NCBI RefSeq assembly: GCF_014706615.1
Contig: NZ_CP054877.1
Coordinates: forward strand, 868,001-932,000
Reading direction: 5' to 3'
From: Candidatus Vesicomyosocius sp. SY067_SCS001
Lineage (GTDB): Bacteria; Pseudomonadota; Gammaproteobacteria; PS1; Pseudothioglobaceae
DNA length: 64,000 nucleotides
The notes under the pieces are model-generated. The model did not search any database. It had not been told where the DNA came from and worked only from the letters and a program-made list of their open reading frames with translations. Shown piece by piece: positions 1-9,731 of this stretch (the stretch's first letter is position 1; each line of letters opens with the position of its first letter). Both the position numbers and the translations under genes were made by a program.

Positions 1-1
1 T

Positions 2-1270
2 GCTACTTCAGCTAATAAACATGAATACGGTTTTGCCAAAGTTCGTTCTTGCAACTACTCGCCACTACTAAATGGTATTAATGATGGAAGTAACGATTTA
101 TTAGATGTGTGGATGAGTCACGGAATTGAGGTAAAACAATTACCAGATGGGTTTAAACTAATTGCTTCTACAGATAGCTGTAATATAGCAGGGTTTGCCG
201 ATATAAATAAACATTATTATGGCTTACAATTTCATCCAGAAGTTACTCATACTAAACAAGGAAAACACATATTAGAGCGTTTTGTCAGTGACATTTGTCA
301 ATGTAAAAAAAATTGGACAACAGATAATATCATCACTAAATTAGTGAATGATCTTAAAAAACAGATTGGTAATGCCAATGTTTTATTAGGTTTATCTGGT
401 GGTGTAGATTCCTTAGTAGTTGCTGTACTTTTACAACAAGCAGTAGACAAACAACTTACTTGTGTATTTGTTGATAATGGTCTTTTACGTCTCAATGAAG
501 GCAATAAGATAATGCAAAGTTTTGCACAAAATATGAGCGTAAAAGTTATACGTGTCAACGCTCAGAAAAAATTCTACAATGCACTATCAAATGAAGATAA
601 ACCTGAGGCAAAACGAAAAATTATTGGTCATGCGTTTATTGAAGTATTTGAAGAAGAAGCTAAAAAACTTAATAACATTCAATTTTTAGCCCAAGGCACA
701 ATTTACCCAGATGTTATTGAATCAGCAGGCACAAAATCAAACAAAACCAAAGTTATTAAATCACATCATAATGTAGGTGGATTGCCAGACAGTTTACAGT
801 TAACATTAGTAGAACCTATTAAAGAATTATTCAAAGATGAAGTACGAAAAATTGGTGCTATACTTGGTATTCCAACGCATATGCTTTATTGTCATCCATT
901 CCCAGGACCTGGATTAAGCATACGTATTTTAGGACAAGTAAAACAAGAATATGCAGATATTTTAAGACAAGCTGATACTATTTTCATAGACGAATTATAT
1001 AAAAATAATTTATACAACACAGTTAACCAAGCCTTTGCTGTATTCCTACCTATTAAATCAGTTGGCGTTACTGGAGATACAAGACGATATGACTATGTTA
1101 TTGCACTACGTGCTGTTGAAACAATTGACTTTATGACAGCTCGTTGGGCAAGACTACCTTATGATTTTCTAGATTTAGTATCCAATAGGATTATGAATGA
1201 AATTCCACGCATTTCACGTGTAGTCTATGATGTTTCTAGTAAACCACCAGCAACTATTGAATGGGAATAA
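2..1270 (+). CDS. guaA: GMP synthase (glutamine-hydrolysing), 5' truncated by window edge
   Basis: GuaA converts XMP to GMP with ATP and glutamine, the last step of guanine nucleotide synthesis. The frame is open from base 2, so the start lies upstream of the window; the ATG at 107 is internal (VWMSHG motif). The visible part holds the end of the class I amidotransferase domain with its catalytic His-Glu pair (HPEVTH), the ATP-pyrophosphatase P-loop (GLSGGVDS) and the C-terminal dimerisation domain ending in KPPATIEWE, which is typical of the family. The last 10 bases overlap tadA, implying co-transcription. No damage is seen in the visible part. Confidence 0.97.
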   Translation, partial: ATSANKHEYGFAKVRSCNYSPLLNGINDGSNDLLDVWMSHGIEVKQLPDGFKLIASTDSCNIAGFADINKHYYGLQFHPEVTHTKQGKHILERFVSDICQCKKNWTTDNIITKLVNDLKKQIGNANVLLGLSGGVDSLVVAVLLQQAVDKQLTCVFVDNGLLRLNEGNKIMQSFAQNMSVKVIRVNAQKKFYNALSNEDKPEAKRKIIGHAFIEVFEEEAKKLNNIQFLAQGTIYPDVIESAGTKSNKTKVIKSHHNVGGLPDSLQLTLVEPIKELFKDEVRKIGAILGIPTHMLYCHPFPGPGLSIRILGQVKQEYADILRQADTIFIDELYKNNLYNTVNQAFAVFLPIKSVGVTGDTRRYDYVIALRAVETIDFMTARWARLPYDFLDLVSNRIMNEIPRISRVVYDVSSKPPATIEWE

Positions 1271-1725
1271 CCACAGTAGATTGGATGACACTTGCTATTG
1301 AACAAGCAAAACAAGCACAACAAATAGGTGAAGTACCTGTTGGTGCAATCTTAGTACAAAATAATCAATTAATTGGAGAGGCACATAACCAAACAATTTT
1401 AAACAATGATCCAACTGCACATGCAGAAATACAATTATTGCGTATTGCAGGTAAAAAATTAAATAATTATCGATTATCTGGCACAACATTATATGTTACT
1501 TTAGAGCCTTGCACTATGTGTCTAGGTGCGATAGTTCATGCACGTATATCATATATTGTATTCGGTGCTTATGACAAAAAATCAGGTGCTTGTGGATCGT
1601 GTATAGATTTACTGAATAATCGATGTTTTAACCATTTAATTAGCATTAAAAGCGGTATTTTAGCTGACCAATGCAAAAATCTATTACAAAACTTTTTTAA
1701 AAATAAACGAATAAATAATCAATAA
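1261..1725 (+). CDS. tadA: tRNA-specific adenosine deaminase TadA
   Basis: TadA deaminates the wobble adenosine of tRNA-Arg(ACG) to inosine. The 154-residue product shows the cytidine/adenosine deaminase zinc site: HAE at residues 54-56 (proton-shuttling Glu56) and PCTMC at 83-87 (zinc ligands Cys84 and Cys87). The length is normal. The ATG at 1261 overlaps the end of guaA by 10 bases and gives a natural N-terminus, so the two genes are probably read from one message. The family is essential in most bacteria, and all catalytic residues are present. Confidence 0.95.
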   Translation: MGITTVDWMTLAIEQAKQAQQIGEVPVGAILVQNNQLIGEAHNQTILNNDPTAHAEIQLLRIAGKKLNNYRLSGTTLYVTLEPCTMCLGAIVHARISYIVFGAYDKKSGACGSCIDLLNNRCFNHLISIKSGILADQCKNLLQNFFKNKRINNQ

Positions 1726-1739
1726 AAATAACTTAAGTC

Positions 1740-2486
1740 TTAGACTGTATACATCCCACCATTAACATGTAATGTCTGTGCTGTAATGTATGAAGCACCG
1801 TCACCTGCTAAAAATAATACTACATTAGCAACTTCATAAACTGTACCTAAACGATTCATTGGAATTTGTTGAGATACAGCTACTATTTGCTCTTCAGATA
1901 ATGTATTAATCATATCTGTTTGAATAAAACCAGGAGCAATCGAATTAATTGTAATATTACGAGAACCCACTTCACGGGCCAATGATTTGGTAAACCCTAT
2001 TATACCTGCCTTAGCAGCAGCATAATTAGTTTGACCTGCATTACCCATAGCAGCCACAACAGAAGCAATAGAAATAATACGACCTGATTTCTTCTTCATC
2101 ATTCCACGCAATACCGCTTTTGACATTTTATAAACTGAAGTTAAGTTAGTATTGATAATATCATCCCACTCATCCTCACACATCCGTATCAACAAATTAT
2201 CACGAATAATACCTGCATTATTAACTAATATATCAATAATCCCATAAGTGTCAACAATAGACTTTATCATCTTAGCAATTTGCTCATTATTAGTCACGTT
2301 AAGTTTCATACCTATACCCGTAACACCGCTATTCTTTAATACTATACTAATTGCACTTGAACCTTTATTACTGGTTGCTGTACCAATAACAGTCGCACCT
2401 GCTGCCCCTAAAGTTAAAGCAATTGCCTGACCAATACCACGACTTGCACCTGTTACTAACACGATTTTTCCATCTAAATTATTCAT
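1740..2486 (-). CDS. fabG: 3-oxoacyl-[acyl-carrier-protein] reductase FabG
   Basis: FabG is the NADPH-dependent ketoreductase of type II fatty acid synthesis. The 248-residue short-chain dehydrogenase has the cofactor motif TGASRGIG (12-19), NNAG (89-92), and the catalytic Ser142 and Tyr155-x3-Lys159. The start overlaps the end of fabD by four bases (ATGA), so translation is coupled. The fabD-fabG order is the usual fab cluster order, but acpP and fabF do not follow; the next gene downstream is the convergent tadA. Length and motifs are normal. Confidence 0.96.
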   Translation of the reverse strand: MNNLDGKIVLVTGASRGIGQAIALTLGAAGATVIGTATSNKGSSAISIVLKNSGVTGIGMKLNVTNNEQIAKMIKSIVDTYGIIDILVNNAGIIRDNLLIRMCEDEWDDIINTNLTSVYKMSKAVLRGMMKKKSGRIISIASVVAAMGNAGQTNYAAAKAGIIGFTKSLAREVGSRNITINSIAPGFIQTDMINTLSEEQIVAVSQQIPMNRLGTVYEVANVVLFLAGDGASYITAQTLHVNGGMYTV

Positions 2487-3415
2487 GATAAAATTTCCTT
2501 TAAAGTTATTTCTATACTAGTTGAATCTAATATAGCATTAACAGTTAATGCTTTCTCAATTCTTCTTGTTAAACCTGTAAGTACTTTTCCTGGACCAGAT
2601 TCAATTAATTTTTCAACACCCATATTATGCATCGCTTGAATAGTATTAGTCCATAACACTGGATGATGTAATTGCGCGACTAATTTAGATTTCATGTCGT
2701 CAACATCAGTTGCTTTAAGTGTATCAAAATTATGAAGCACATCAATACTACCTTTATTAAACTGAACCAAATCTACACAATTTTTAAACTCAACTGCCAC
2801 ATTGTTCATTAATGAACAATGTGATGCTACACTAACTGGCAATAGCACTACACGTTTAGCGCCTATAGCTTTCATTAATTGACAAGTAGACTCTACAGCC
2901 TCTTTATTACCCGCAATAACCACCTGCCTTAATGAATTAAAATTAACCGCTTCAACAATACCCCGACCTGAATAATCCATACACAATTTAACTACAATAC
3001 TACTTTCTAACCCAATAATAGCTGCCATTGCACCTACTCCTGTAGGCATTGCCGATTGCATTAATTCTGCACGTTTTCTAACTAACTTAATTCCATCACT
3101 AAATCCTAAAGAACCAGATGCTACTAATGCTGTATACTCACCTAAACTATGACCTGCCATACAAACAGGCAATAAATTATACTTATATGTAAGTGCTAAA
3201 TAAGTTGCATAACCTGCAGCCAACATAGCTGGTTGAGTATTTTCTGTTTGACTAAGGGAATTTAGGTCTTGTTGTGTTAGTGTCCAAAGATCAAAACCCA
3301 GTGCGTCACTTGCCTCAGTAAATGTTTCTTTTACAACAGGAAAATAACTGGCAAGTTCTGATAACATGCCTAAAGATTGTGACCCTTGACCTGGAAATAT
3401 AATAGCGTATTTCAT
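2483..3415 (-). CDS. fabD: Malonyl-CoA:ACP transacylase FabD
   Basis: FabD loads malonyl groups onto acyl carrier protein for fatty acid elongation. The 310-residue product begins with the family motif FPGQGSQ and has the nucleophile elbow GHSLGEY with Ser90. The conserved Arg (KRAELMQ region) and late His (VASHCSLM) are also seen. It lies directly upstream of fabG with a four-base overlap. A strong hairpin terminator separates it from the upstream rplU-rpmA unit, so it needs its own promoter in the 88-base spacer, which I could not identify with confidence. Confidence 0.96.
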   Translation of the reverse strand: MKYAIIFPGQGSQSLGMLSELASYFPVVKETFTEASDALGFDLWTLTQQDLNSLSQTENTQPAMLAAGYATYLALTYKYNLLPVCMAGHSLGEYTALVASGSLGFSDGIKLVRKRAELMQSAMPTGVGAMAAIIGLESSIVVKLCMDYSGRGIVEAVNFNSLRQVVIAGNKEAVESTCQLMKAIGAKRVVLLPVSVASHCSLMNNVAVEFKNCVDLVQFNKGSIDVLHNFDTLKATDVDDMKSKLVAQLHHPVLWTNTIQAMHNMGVEKLIESGPGKVLTGLTRRIEKALTVNAILDSTSIEITLKEILS

Positions 3416-3457
3416 ATAAACTTAAAACAAACTCAATTGTAGTATTTTAATTAATAA

Positions 3458-3480
3458 AAAAGCGCCTAAAAAGCGCTTTT
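3458..3480 (-). terminator. Intrinsic terminator of rplU-rpmA
   Basis: On the minus strand an 8-bp perfect stem (aaaagcgc / gcgctttt, 3458-3465 with 3473-3480) with a 7-base loop is followed by a T-rich tail. It lies 24 bases past the rpmA stop, where a rho-independent terminator is expected. Confidence 0.8.
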
Positions 3481-3503
3481 CAAAATAATCTAAATGCATA
3501 AAA

Positions 3504-3761
3504 TTATGCTATTTCAATAGAAATATATTGATACATAAATTTACCTTTTTTAGAAAATACAACTTTGCCATCCATTGTGGCAAATAATGTATCGTCTTTT
3601 CCCTTACTAACATTAATGCCTGGATGAAATTTAGTACCTCTTTGACGTACTAAAATATTACCAGCTAACACGACTTGTCCGCCAAATCTTTTAACACCTA
3701 GACGTTTTGATACTGAATCTCTACCGTTGTTAGTACTACCGCCTGCTTTTTTATGTGCCAT
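3504..3761 (-). CDS. rpmA: 50S ribosomal protein L27
   Basis: L27 sits near the peptidyl-transferase centre of the large subunit. The 85-residue protein has the conserved N-terminus [16 protein letters not shown] and the [23 protein letters not shown] region typical of the family. The basic N-terminal tail is intact and begins directly with Met-Ala. It follows rplU by 11 bases, the universal rplU-rpmA order, and ends at a clear terminator. The usual downstream partner obgE is not here. Confidence 0.98.
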   Translation of the reverse strand: MAHKKAGGSTNNGRDSVSKRLGVKRFGGQVVLAGNILVRQRGTKFHPGINVSKGKDDTLFATMDGKVVFSKKGKFMYQYISIEIA

Positions 3762-3772
3762 AAAATACTCTC

Positions 3773-4084
3773 TTATGTATTAATTCTAACAATTTCAATT
3801 TCAGTTAACAATTGGCGATGACCTTGTTGTTTCATTGAATGTTTACGACGACGGAATTTGAGTATGTGTACTTTTTTCCCTTTTACTTGTGAAATAATTT
3901 TTGCTTCAACAGTTACTTTAGATACAAAAGGTGTACCCACCTGAATATCATCTCCATCAGAGACTATTAACACTTCTTTAAAAGTAACTTTATTACCAGG
4001 CTCAACTTCTAATTTTTCAATTTTTAGAATCATGCCTTGTTTAATCTTAAATTGTTGACCACCTGTTTTAATAACTGCGTACAT
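3773..4084 (-). CDS. rplU: 50S ribosomal protein L21
   Basis: L21 binds 23S rRNA in the large subunit. The 103-residue protein starts [13 protein letters not shown] and contains the basic [16 protein letters not shown] segment typical of L21. Length is normal. It is the first gene of the rplU-rpmA unit; its promoter must lie in the 124-base spacer shared with the divergent ppiB. Confidence 0.98.
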   Translation of the reverse strand: MYAVIKTGGQQFKIKQGMILKIEKLEVEPGNKVTFKEVLIVSDGDDIQVGTPFVSKVTVEAKIISQVKGKKVHILKFRRRKHSMKQQGHRQLLTEIEIVRINT

Positions 4085-4208
4085 AACTAATTCTAAACAT
4101 GTTTTGCTAAAATAGCGTGATTATACTTGAACGTTTAGATTTGTAAAGTTTCTTTAATAAAATTATAACGTATAATTCATATTTCTTCTTTAAATGGACT
4201 TTTAATAC

Positions 4209-4694
4209 ATGACTATTTTTGAAACCAACATGGGTAATATTCATATTAATGTTGATACTAAAAACACACCAATTAGCACACAAAACTTTATTAATTATGT
4301 AAATAATGGATTTTATGATGGCACTATTTTTCATCGTGTTATTAAAAATTTTATGATTCAAGGTGGTGGTTTTACAAAAGATATGATCCAAAAAACCACT
4401 AAAACTAACATTAAAAATGAAGCAAAAAATAGCTCTAAAAATAACAAATATTCATTGGCTATGGCTAGGACTTCTACACCACATTCTGCCAACTCACAAT
4501 TCTTTATCAACACATCAAAGAACTCATACTTAAATTTTCCCGGACAAGATGGATGGGGCTATTGTGTATTTGGTAAAGTTGTTAAAGGTTTTGAAGTGAT
4601 TGATAAAATCAACCAAGTATCTACTAGCAATAAGAGTGGACATAGTGATGTACCAAATGACTATGTAGTTGTTAATAAGGCATATAACGCTTGA
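4209..4694 (+). CDS. ppiB: Cyclophilin-type peptidyl-prolyl cis-trans isomerase
   Basis: This enzyme speeds proline isomerisation during protein folding. The 161-residue product is a single cyclophilin domain with FHRVIKNFMIQGG (active-site Arg and Phe) and ANSQFFIN. No signal peptide is present, so it is the cytoplasmic PpiB type. It is followed by lpxH with only two bases between the stop and the chosen lpxH ATG, an arrangement similar to the E. coli ppiB-lpxH pair. Confidence 0.95.
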   Translation: MTIFETNMGNIHINVDTKNTPISTQNFINYVNNGFYDGTIFHRVIKNFMIQGGGFTKDMIQKTTKTNIKNEAKNSSKNNKYSLAMARTSTPHSANSQFFINTSKNSYLNFPGQDGWGYCVFGKVVKGFEVIDKINQVSTSNKSGHSDVPNDYVVVNKAYNA

Positions 4695-4696
4695 TA

Positions 4697-5419
4697 ATGA
4701 GTCAAACACTCATCATAGCAGATTTACACCTTACTGTTAATAAAATGGAAAAAACTCATCTTTTTATTAAGTTTTGTCAAGAACATGCTGTTATAGCCGA
4801 TCAACTTTTTATTCTTGGAGATTTATTTAATACTTGGCTGGGTGATGACTTATCAATCAATTATTATCAAAAAGTTATCTTGACTTTAAAAAAACTAAGT
4901 CTTAAAACTAAAATTTTTATCATGACTGGCAATCGTGATTTTTTACTAGGTAATAACTTTGCTAAACAAACTAATTGTATCTTAATTCACACTCCTTATT
5001 TACTTAAAACTAGTAAACAAAAATATTTACTAACACATGGCGATGAATTATGCAGTGATGACAAGAAATATCAACGCTTAAAAAGCGTACTACAACATCC
5101 AATCACAAAATTTGTTTTTCTACATTTAAAAACAAAACTACGTATAAAAATTAGTGAACAATTACGACAAAATAGCATCAAAGCTCAACAAAGTAAATCA
5201 CTTAAGGTTATGGATGTAAATATGACAAGCGTTAATCAATTAATGCAAAAATACCCTGGTGTAAATCTTATTCACGGACATACACACCGATTAGACACCC
5301 ATATTAATAATAAATTTACTAGATACGTATTGGGGGACTGGTCAAACAACCAAGGGAATGCAATTAAAATTAATCATCAACAACTAAATCGACTTAAAAT
5401 TAGCACTACAATCAACTAA
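4697..5419 (+). CDS. lpxH: UDP-2,3-diacylglucosamine pyrophosphohydrolase LpxH
   Basis: LpxH hydrolyses UDP-2,3-diacylglucosamine to lipid X in lipid A synthesis, acting at the inner membrane surface. The metallophosphoesterase signature is complete: DLH near residues 9-11, GDLFNTW from about 41, GNRD, HGDE and HGHTH. I chose the ATG at 4697 because it places the first beta strand at the N-terminus as in the family; a TTG at 4691 is a weaker alternative. The last 36 bases overlap the convergent ribonuclease gene tail to tail. Confidence 0.93.
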   Translation: MSQTLIIADLHLTVNKMEKTHLFIKFCQEHAVIADQLFILGDLFNTWLGDDLSINYYQKVILTLKKLSLKTKIFIMTGNRDFLLGNNFAKQTNCILIHTPYLLKTSKQKYLLTHGDELCSDDKKYQRLKSVLQHPITKFVFLHLKTKLRIKISEQLRQNSIKAQQSKSLKVMDVNMTSVNQLMQKYPGVNLIHGHTHRLDTHINNKFTRYVLGDWSNNQGNAIKINHQQLNRLKISTTIN

Positions 5420-7195
5420 ATCAACAGTTGTTACTTTTAGTATTATTTTTTCATCTAGCTGAGGCAAAATTTTAAACCTAATCTGAGTTATCATACCTAA
5501 CTCAGGAATCATAAGCAATGCTTTATCACCTCGTATATCCACTACAAAACTATCACCTTTCCATAATGGATTATCGAGTAAATAAACGCATTTATAATGA
5601 TTATTACTAGAACGTATCGTCCTACCAACACTAGACATAGTAGTATTATGAATACCAATAATCTTTTTAACATCCTCCTTGTTTAATGTATCTTCACCCT
5701 TAATAAATCGACTAAGCTGTTGATGTGCGAATAAATCAAGATACCTTCTAAGTGGGCTAGTAATACGTAAATACGCCTTAACTCCTAACCCAAAATGGGG
5801 TAAATTCTTGATAGATGTAGCTGAGCGTTTAAAAAATTTTGTAGCTTTAAATGACTCAGATAAAGATAATCTGTCTTGATTATCTAATATTTCTTGTGAA
5901 AATTCTCCTTTATCTTGAATTGTATAAGGCATAACAATATTATTATCAACAGCAAATTGTGCAACAACACGACCCGCCATCACCATCATTTCGGCCACCA
6001 ATTCACGACTTTTACTTAATCTTTGTTGTGTAATTAACACTTGGCCCTGCCTAAACCTAATATCAACATTGGGCAAATTTAAACTAATTGCGCCATTTCT
6101 ATATCTATATTGCTTGTGTGCTTTTGTGATACTTTGTAATTTTGATAAATACTCATTAGAGTCCAACATCCCATCTGCATTATCATAACTAATATTAGTT
6201 ACTTTAATTATACTACGAACCACTTCAATGTTATTAATTTCGCCTGATTCTAAAATAAAACCTATCGACAAAGCATATGATGTTTCAGTCAATCCTAATG
6301 CACACATCTTAGTCACAGAAATAGGTAGCATGTGGATAATTTGATCGGGTAAATATAAATTAGAAGCACGCTTTTGTGCATAAGCATCCAACTCAGAACC
6401 AACGGTAGCAATCAAAGATACATCAGCAATATGAATCCAAATCTTATCACCATCAATACTAATTGCATCATCAGCATCATTTGAATCAAAATTATCAATT
6501 GCATAACTAGATAAATGCGTTAAATCAACCCGCTCAACCTTCACTATATTGGCATCAATTTGATCATCTTTAAGAATATTATTACGAGTTGGGTAAGGAT
6601 TAAAACTTGGCTTAAAATAATTCAGATCTAATAACAATCTATAAGCAGATTCAGGTATATTTTCTACACCAATACTAGATAAGACCTTAGCATGCTTAGA
6701 TTGATTTAACGCCACTTTTTCAATATCCCTAATATAGGGTAAATCTTGTTCATCCAATATATTATTAGCAATATTATCCGCACAATGCTTAAGATTTTTA
6801 GTCTCAATAATTTTAGCATCACGTTTAGTTCGAATATTTTCAACTTGGCAAGTTGGGCGTATAAAAACTTTGTCTTTTTGCCAATAAAAATACAACCCAT
6901 CTTCAATTAAAACAAAGCTACACCAAGCATTTTTAGCATTATACTCATCAAATAACCATTCCGTTATTTCTTCTAATGTTAATACTTCCTCTTGTAAATC
7001 TTCAAGTACAGACATATCTGCATATGTATATGTACATGAGTTATCTACCTGAATAAATTCAGAATGAATAAAACGGAAATCTTTTTCTCGTACTAAGCGT
7101 GAAGAACCATCAGCAAACTCTAATACAAATTTATGCATCGTTTGCTTGATAATACGTGCAGGCTTACCTTTATAGGATACTAAAGCGTTAATCAA
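5384..7195 (-). CDS. RNase II/VacB-family 3'-5' exoribonuclease
   Basis: This is a processive 3'-5' exoribonuclease for mRNA or structured RNA decay. The 603-residue product has small N-terminal beta-barrel domains and a central RNB domain whose acidic cluster (NFDSNDADD) supplies the metal ligands, followed by IHIADVS and ITSPLRRYLDLFAHQQL. The C-terminal S1-like part is short and poorly conserved. It is smaller than E. coli RNase II (644) and RNase R (813), so I give no rnb or rnr symbol. It follows gcvH by 8 bases and overlaps lpxH at its 3' end by 36 bases. Confidence 0.9.
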   Translation of the reverse strand: MINALVSYKGKPARIIKQTMHKFVLEFADGSSRLVREKDFRFIHSEFIQVDNSCTYTYADMSVLEDLQEEVLTLEEITEWLFDEYNAKNAWCSFVLIEDGLYFYWQKDKVFIRPTCQVENIRTKRDAKIIETKNLKHCADNIANNILDEQDLPYIRDIEKVALNQSKHAKVLSSIGVENIPESAYRLLLDLNYFKPSFNPYPTRNNILKDDQIDANIVKVERVDLTHLSSYAIDNFDSNDADDAISIDGDKIWIHIADVSLIATVGSELDAYAQKRASNLYLPDQIIHMLPISVTKMCALGLTETSYALSIGFILESGEINNIEVVRSIIKVTNISYDNADGMLDSNEYLSKLQSITKAHKQYRYRNGAISLNLPNVDIRFRQGQVLITQQRLSKSRELVAEMMVMAGRVVAQFAVDNNIVMPYTIQDKGEFSQEILDNQDRLSLSESFKATKFFKRSATSIKNLPHFGLGVKAYLRITSPLRRYLDLFAHQQLSRFIKGEDTLNKEDVKKIIGIHNTTMSSVGRTIRSSNNHYKCVYLLDNPLWKGDSFVVDIRGDKALLMIPELGMITQIRFKILPQLDEKIILKVTTVDLVDCSANFKSI

Positions 7196-7203
7196 TTTAG
7201 AAT

Positions 7204-7578
7204 CTAGTTTAATATTTGTGCATAAACAGTAGCATTCATTAAATCACCAACTGAATGAGACTTAAATTTAACTAACCAACCATCATCATAACAACTAGAA
7301 TTAACCAATTCTGGCTCGTCATCAAGCGCTTCGTTAACTTCAATAATTTGTAAATCAGCAGGTGAATAAACACCACTAGCCGCTTTAACAGATTCAACCA
7401 CACAAAACTCATCATCAATAGAGACTTTATCATCAACATTAGGTAATTCTACAAATACCATATCACCTAATAATGCTTGTGCATGATCAGTAATACCCAT
7501 AGTATAAGTATCATCACCATTATCTAAAATCCACTCGTGAGTTTGTGTATATTGTCTATCGTCTTTTATTTCACTCAT
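7204..7578 (-). CDS. gcvH: Glycine cleavage system H protein
   Basis: GcvH is the lipoyl carrier that shuttles the aminomethyl group between the P, T and L proteins of glycine cleavage. The 124-residue protein has the lipoylation segment [12 protein letters not shown] with acceptor Lys65. It lies 42 bases after gcvT. The P protein (gcvP) is not in the window; the L protein could be the lpdA product at 36 kb. Confidence 0.96.
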   Translation of the reverse strand: MSEIKDDRQYTQTHEWILDNGDDTYTMGITDHAQALLGDMVFVELPNVDDKVSIDDEFCVVESVKAASGVYSPADLQIIEVNEALDDEPELVNSSCYDDGWLVKFKSHSVGDLMNATVYAQILN

Positions 7579-7620
7579 GCTGTTCTCCTAATGTTTTTCA
7601 AATAATTTTTTCTTACTTAT

Positions 7621-8697
7621 TTAAACCAATACAGTACCATTACGCACAAATGGCGGTTCAACTATTTTAGCGTAAACCTGCCTTTTTCGTATCTCAATTT
7701 CACACACACTAAGGTTACCTTTCGGTACGCTTGCCAGTGCAATTACCTTACCTATAGTAGGTGAGAGTATAACTGAAGTAACTTTGCCTTCACCTAGGTT
7801 AGTCATTACTTTTTGGTGGTTATTAATCACACCTTTACCTTCTAAAACTAAACCAACAATGGTTTTTTTAACGCCTTTATCTTTTAACGCCTCTAGTGCA
7901 TCACGACCTATAAACGCACGATTTTCATCGCTTAAATCAACCGTCCAAGCTAATGCTGCTTCAAGTGGTGAAACCATATCATTCATTTCTGAACCATATA
8001 AACTCACTCCTGCTTCTAAACGTAAAGTATCAAATGCACCTAAACCATAAGGTTTAACACCAGCTTCAAGCAGCATTTTCCAAGTAAATTTTGCCGCATT
8101 TGAAGGTAACATAATTTCAAATCCATCTTCGCCTGTATAGCCTATGCGTGCAATAAACAACTTACCTAAACTAGCTGCATTAAATGATTTTAACTCACCA
8201 CAAACCTCTTCTACTCCTGGTATAGCAGAGAATACTTTTTCCCTTGCATTTGGACCTTGTACAGCAATCATAGCTAAATCAGATATAGGCTCAACCAATA
8301 CATCAAAACTATTTGCTTTAGTGTTAATCCAAGACATATCCTTATCGGTAGTCCTTGCATTGATAACCATACGATAATATTCATTATTTAGATAATAAAC
8401 AATCAAATCGTCCACTATCCCTCCTAGCTCATTTAATATACAACCATATAAAGCCTTTCCTTGTACTCTTAACTTATCAACATCATTAGCAATCAAAATT
8501 TGCAAAAATGCTTTTGCTTCAGCGCCTTTAAAATCCACCACACTCATATGTGAAATATCCAACATACCTGCATCATGGCGTACTTGATGATGCTCCTCAA
8601 TTTGAGAACCATAATTGAGTGGTATTTTACAATCCCAAAAATCAACCATCTTTCCTTGTGACTCTACATGTATTTGATACAATGGTGTTTGTTTCAT
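7621..8697 (-). CDS. gcvT: Aminomethyltransferase (glycine cleavage T protein)
   Basis: GcvT transfers the methylene group from aminomethyl-lipoyl GcvH to tetrahydrofolate, releasing ammonia. The 358-residue product has the expected motifs: MVDFWDCKIPLNYG near the start, YTGEDGFEI, GAFDTLRLEAG and the C-terminal Gly-rich barrel. Its ATG overlaps the TAA of yciB by one base (TAATG), so it belongs to the yciB-gcvT-gcvH run. Length matches the family. Confidence 0.96.
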   Translation of the reverse strand: MKQTPLYQIHVESQGKMVDFWDCKIPLNYGSQIEEHHQVRHDAGMLDISHMSVVDFKGAEAKAFLQILIANDVDKLRVQGKALYGCILNELGGIVDDLIVYYLNNEYYRMVINARTTDKDMSWINTKANSFDVLVEPISDLAMIAVQGPNAREKVFSAIPGVEEVCGELKSFNAASLGKLFIARIGYTGEDGFEIMLPSNAAKFTWKMLLEAGVKPYGLGAFDTLRLEAGVSLYGSEMNDMVSPLEAALAWTVDLSDENRAFIGRDALEALKDKGVKKTIVGLVLEGKGVINNHQKVMTNLGEGKVTSVILSPTIGKVIALASVPKGNLSVCEIEIRKRQVYAKIVEPPFVRNGTVLV

Positions 8698-9350
8698 TAT
8701 TTTTTATCTTCTTTAATATATTTTTTAATAAAAATTATCATTATGATTATTAATATAAGTGTTAGCCCTATAGTGCCAAATAATTTAAAATTAACCCAAG
8801 ATTCTTCAGCCTCTTGGGCAGTAATACAAAGTTTACTCATTGCTATATTCGTGCAATTTAACATTGTCAATTCAATCTTAGGATCAAGTTCAGTAGCGGT
8901 AAATAATGCCTCTCTAGCGCTTAAAGCAATATTAACATAATAAGCATTAACAATCGCAATACCCATAAAACCAAATCCCCACAACCAACTAAGTTGACAC
9001 CATACATTTATCGGCAAATCTAATTCCTTTCCTAACATTCTTTGTAATAAGGTTTTCTTACCAATCCACATGCTTAACACTAACATAAAAGCAAATACCA
9101 CATACAGCACACTAACTTTCCACATTAAAAATGCAGGATCTCTCAAAACAAGCGTCACACCTCCTAAAATACCCAATAAACCAAATGTTATTAAATTCGT
9201 ATTTTCAAACCTTCCAATTTGGTAACGTACAATCATCATATGCAAGAAAGTCGCGCCAATCATGGCATAAATTGCCATATACAAACCCATGAATTTATAA
9301 ACAACAAAAAATAGAACAATAGGAAAAAATTCAAGTAAGAATTTATTCAC
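8697..9350 (-). CDS. yciB: Inner membrane-spanning protein YciB (septation protein A family)
   Basis: YciB proteins are multi-spanning inner membrane proteins linked to envelope maintenance and septation; the biochemical role is unsettled. The 217-residue product matches the family in order: FFPIVLFFVVYK, LITFGLLGILGGVTL, WKVSVLYVVFAFMLV, LLQRMLGKELDLP and WVNFKLFG, with about five hydrophobic segments. It is longer than the usual 180 or so because some 35-40 extra residues with two cysteines sit just before WVNFK. It starts one base after the upstream small gene and overlaps gcvT by one base. Confidence 0.9.
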   Translation of the reverse strand: MNKFLLEFFPIVLFFVVYKFMGLYMAIYAMIGATFLHMMIVRYQIGRFENTNLITFGLLGILGGVTLVLRDPAFLMWKVSVLYVVFAFMLVLSMWIGKKTLLQRMLGKELDLPINVWCQLSWLWGFGFMGIAIVNAYYVNIALSAREALFTATELDPKIELTMLNCTNIAMSKLCITAQEAEESWVNFKLFGTIGLTLILIIIMIIFIKKYIKEDKK

Positions 9351-9560
9351 TTATTCTAAATGCTCTTTAGAGCAATATGCTTTATTATTTTGAATAATCG
9401 CCTCATTTTTAGGGATATGAATCTTGCAAACACTACAAGCCAACATTATATTGCTAGAAGATTTCTGCTTAATACGATAAATTGGTTTCCTAAACTTTTT
9501 TAGTAACCAAAAACCCATCCAAACAAATAGAACAATAATAATTAACTTAACAATCCCCAT
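9351..9560 (-). CDS. PP0621-like small membrane protein with zinc-ribbon tail
   Basis: The 69-residue product has one N-terminal transmembrane helix (about residues 3-20), a basic linker (KKFRKPIYRIKQK) and a C-terminal Cys-rich part, CSVCKIHIP followed by AYCSKEHLE, that looks like a zinc-binding treble clef or MYND-like knuckle. This matches the conserved but uncharacterised PP0621 family; its molecular role is unknown to me. It ends one base before yciB starts, so it is probably the first gene of the yciB-gcvT-gcvH-exoribonuclease run. Confidence 0.75.
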   Translation of the reverse strand: MGIVKLIIIVLFVWMGFWLLKKFRKPIYRIKQKSSSNIMLACSVCKIHIPKNEAIIQNNKAYCSKEHLE

Positions 9561-9644
9561 ACAATGCTACCCTGACAAAAAGTAAAATTTTACCCATGCT
9601 TAGTATATAATTCCTTTTTTTTACGTATCAATAATTTACAAACT

Positions 9645-9731
9645 GCCCGGGTGGTGAAATTGGTAGACACACAGGACTTAAAATCCTGCGGCTTAACGGC
9701 TATGCCGGTTCGATTCCGGCCCTGGGCACCA
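9645..9731 (+). tRNA. tRNA-Leu (anticodon UAA)
   Basis: A complete class II tRNA is present: 7-bp acceptor stem (9645-9651 with 9721-9727, one G-U), anticodon stem cagga/tcctg around loop bases containing TAA, a long variable arm (gcggcttaacggctatgc), and the T arm 9704-9720 with loop ttcgatt. The CCA end (9729-9731) is encoded. The anticodon and long variable arm identify tRNA-Leu(UAA). Confidence 0.97.

Noticed and set aside
4107-4391. 94-codon open frame on the minus strand over the ppiB start
   Set aside because: It is antisense to the well-supported ppiB, has no recognisable domain and low-complexity composition, so it is a shadow frame.
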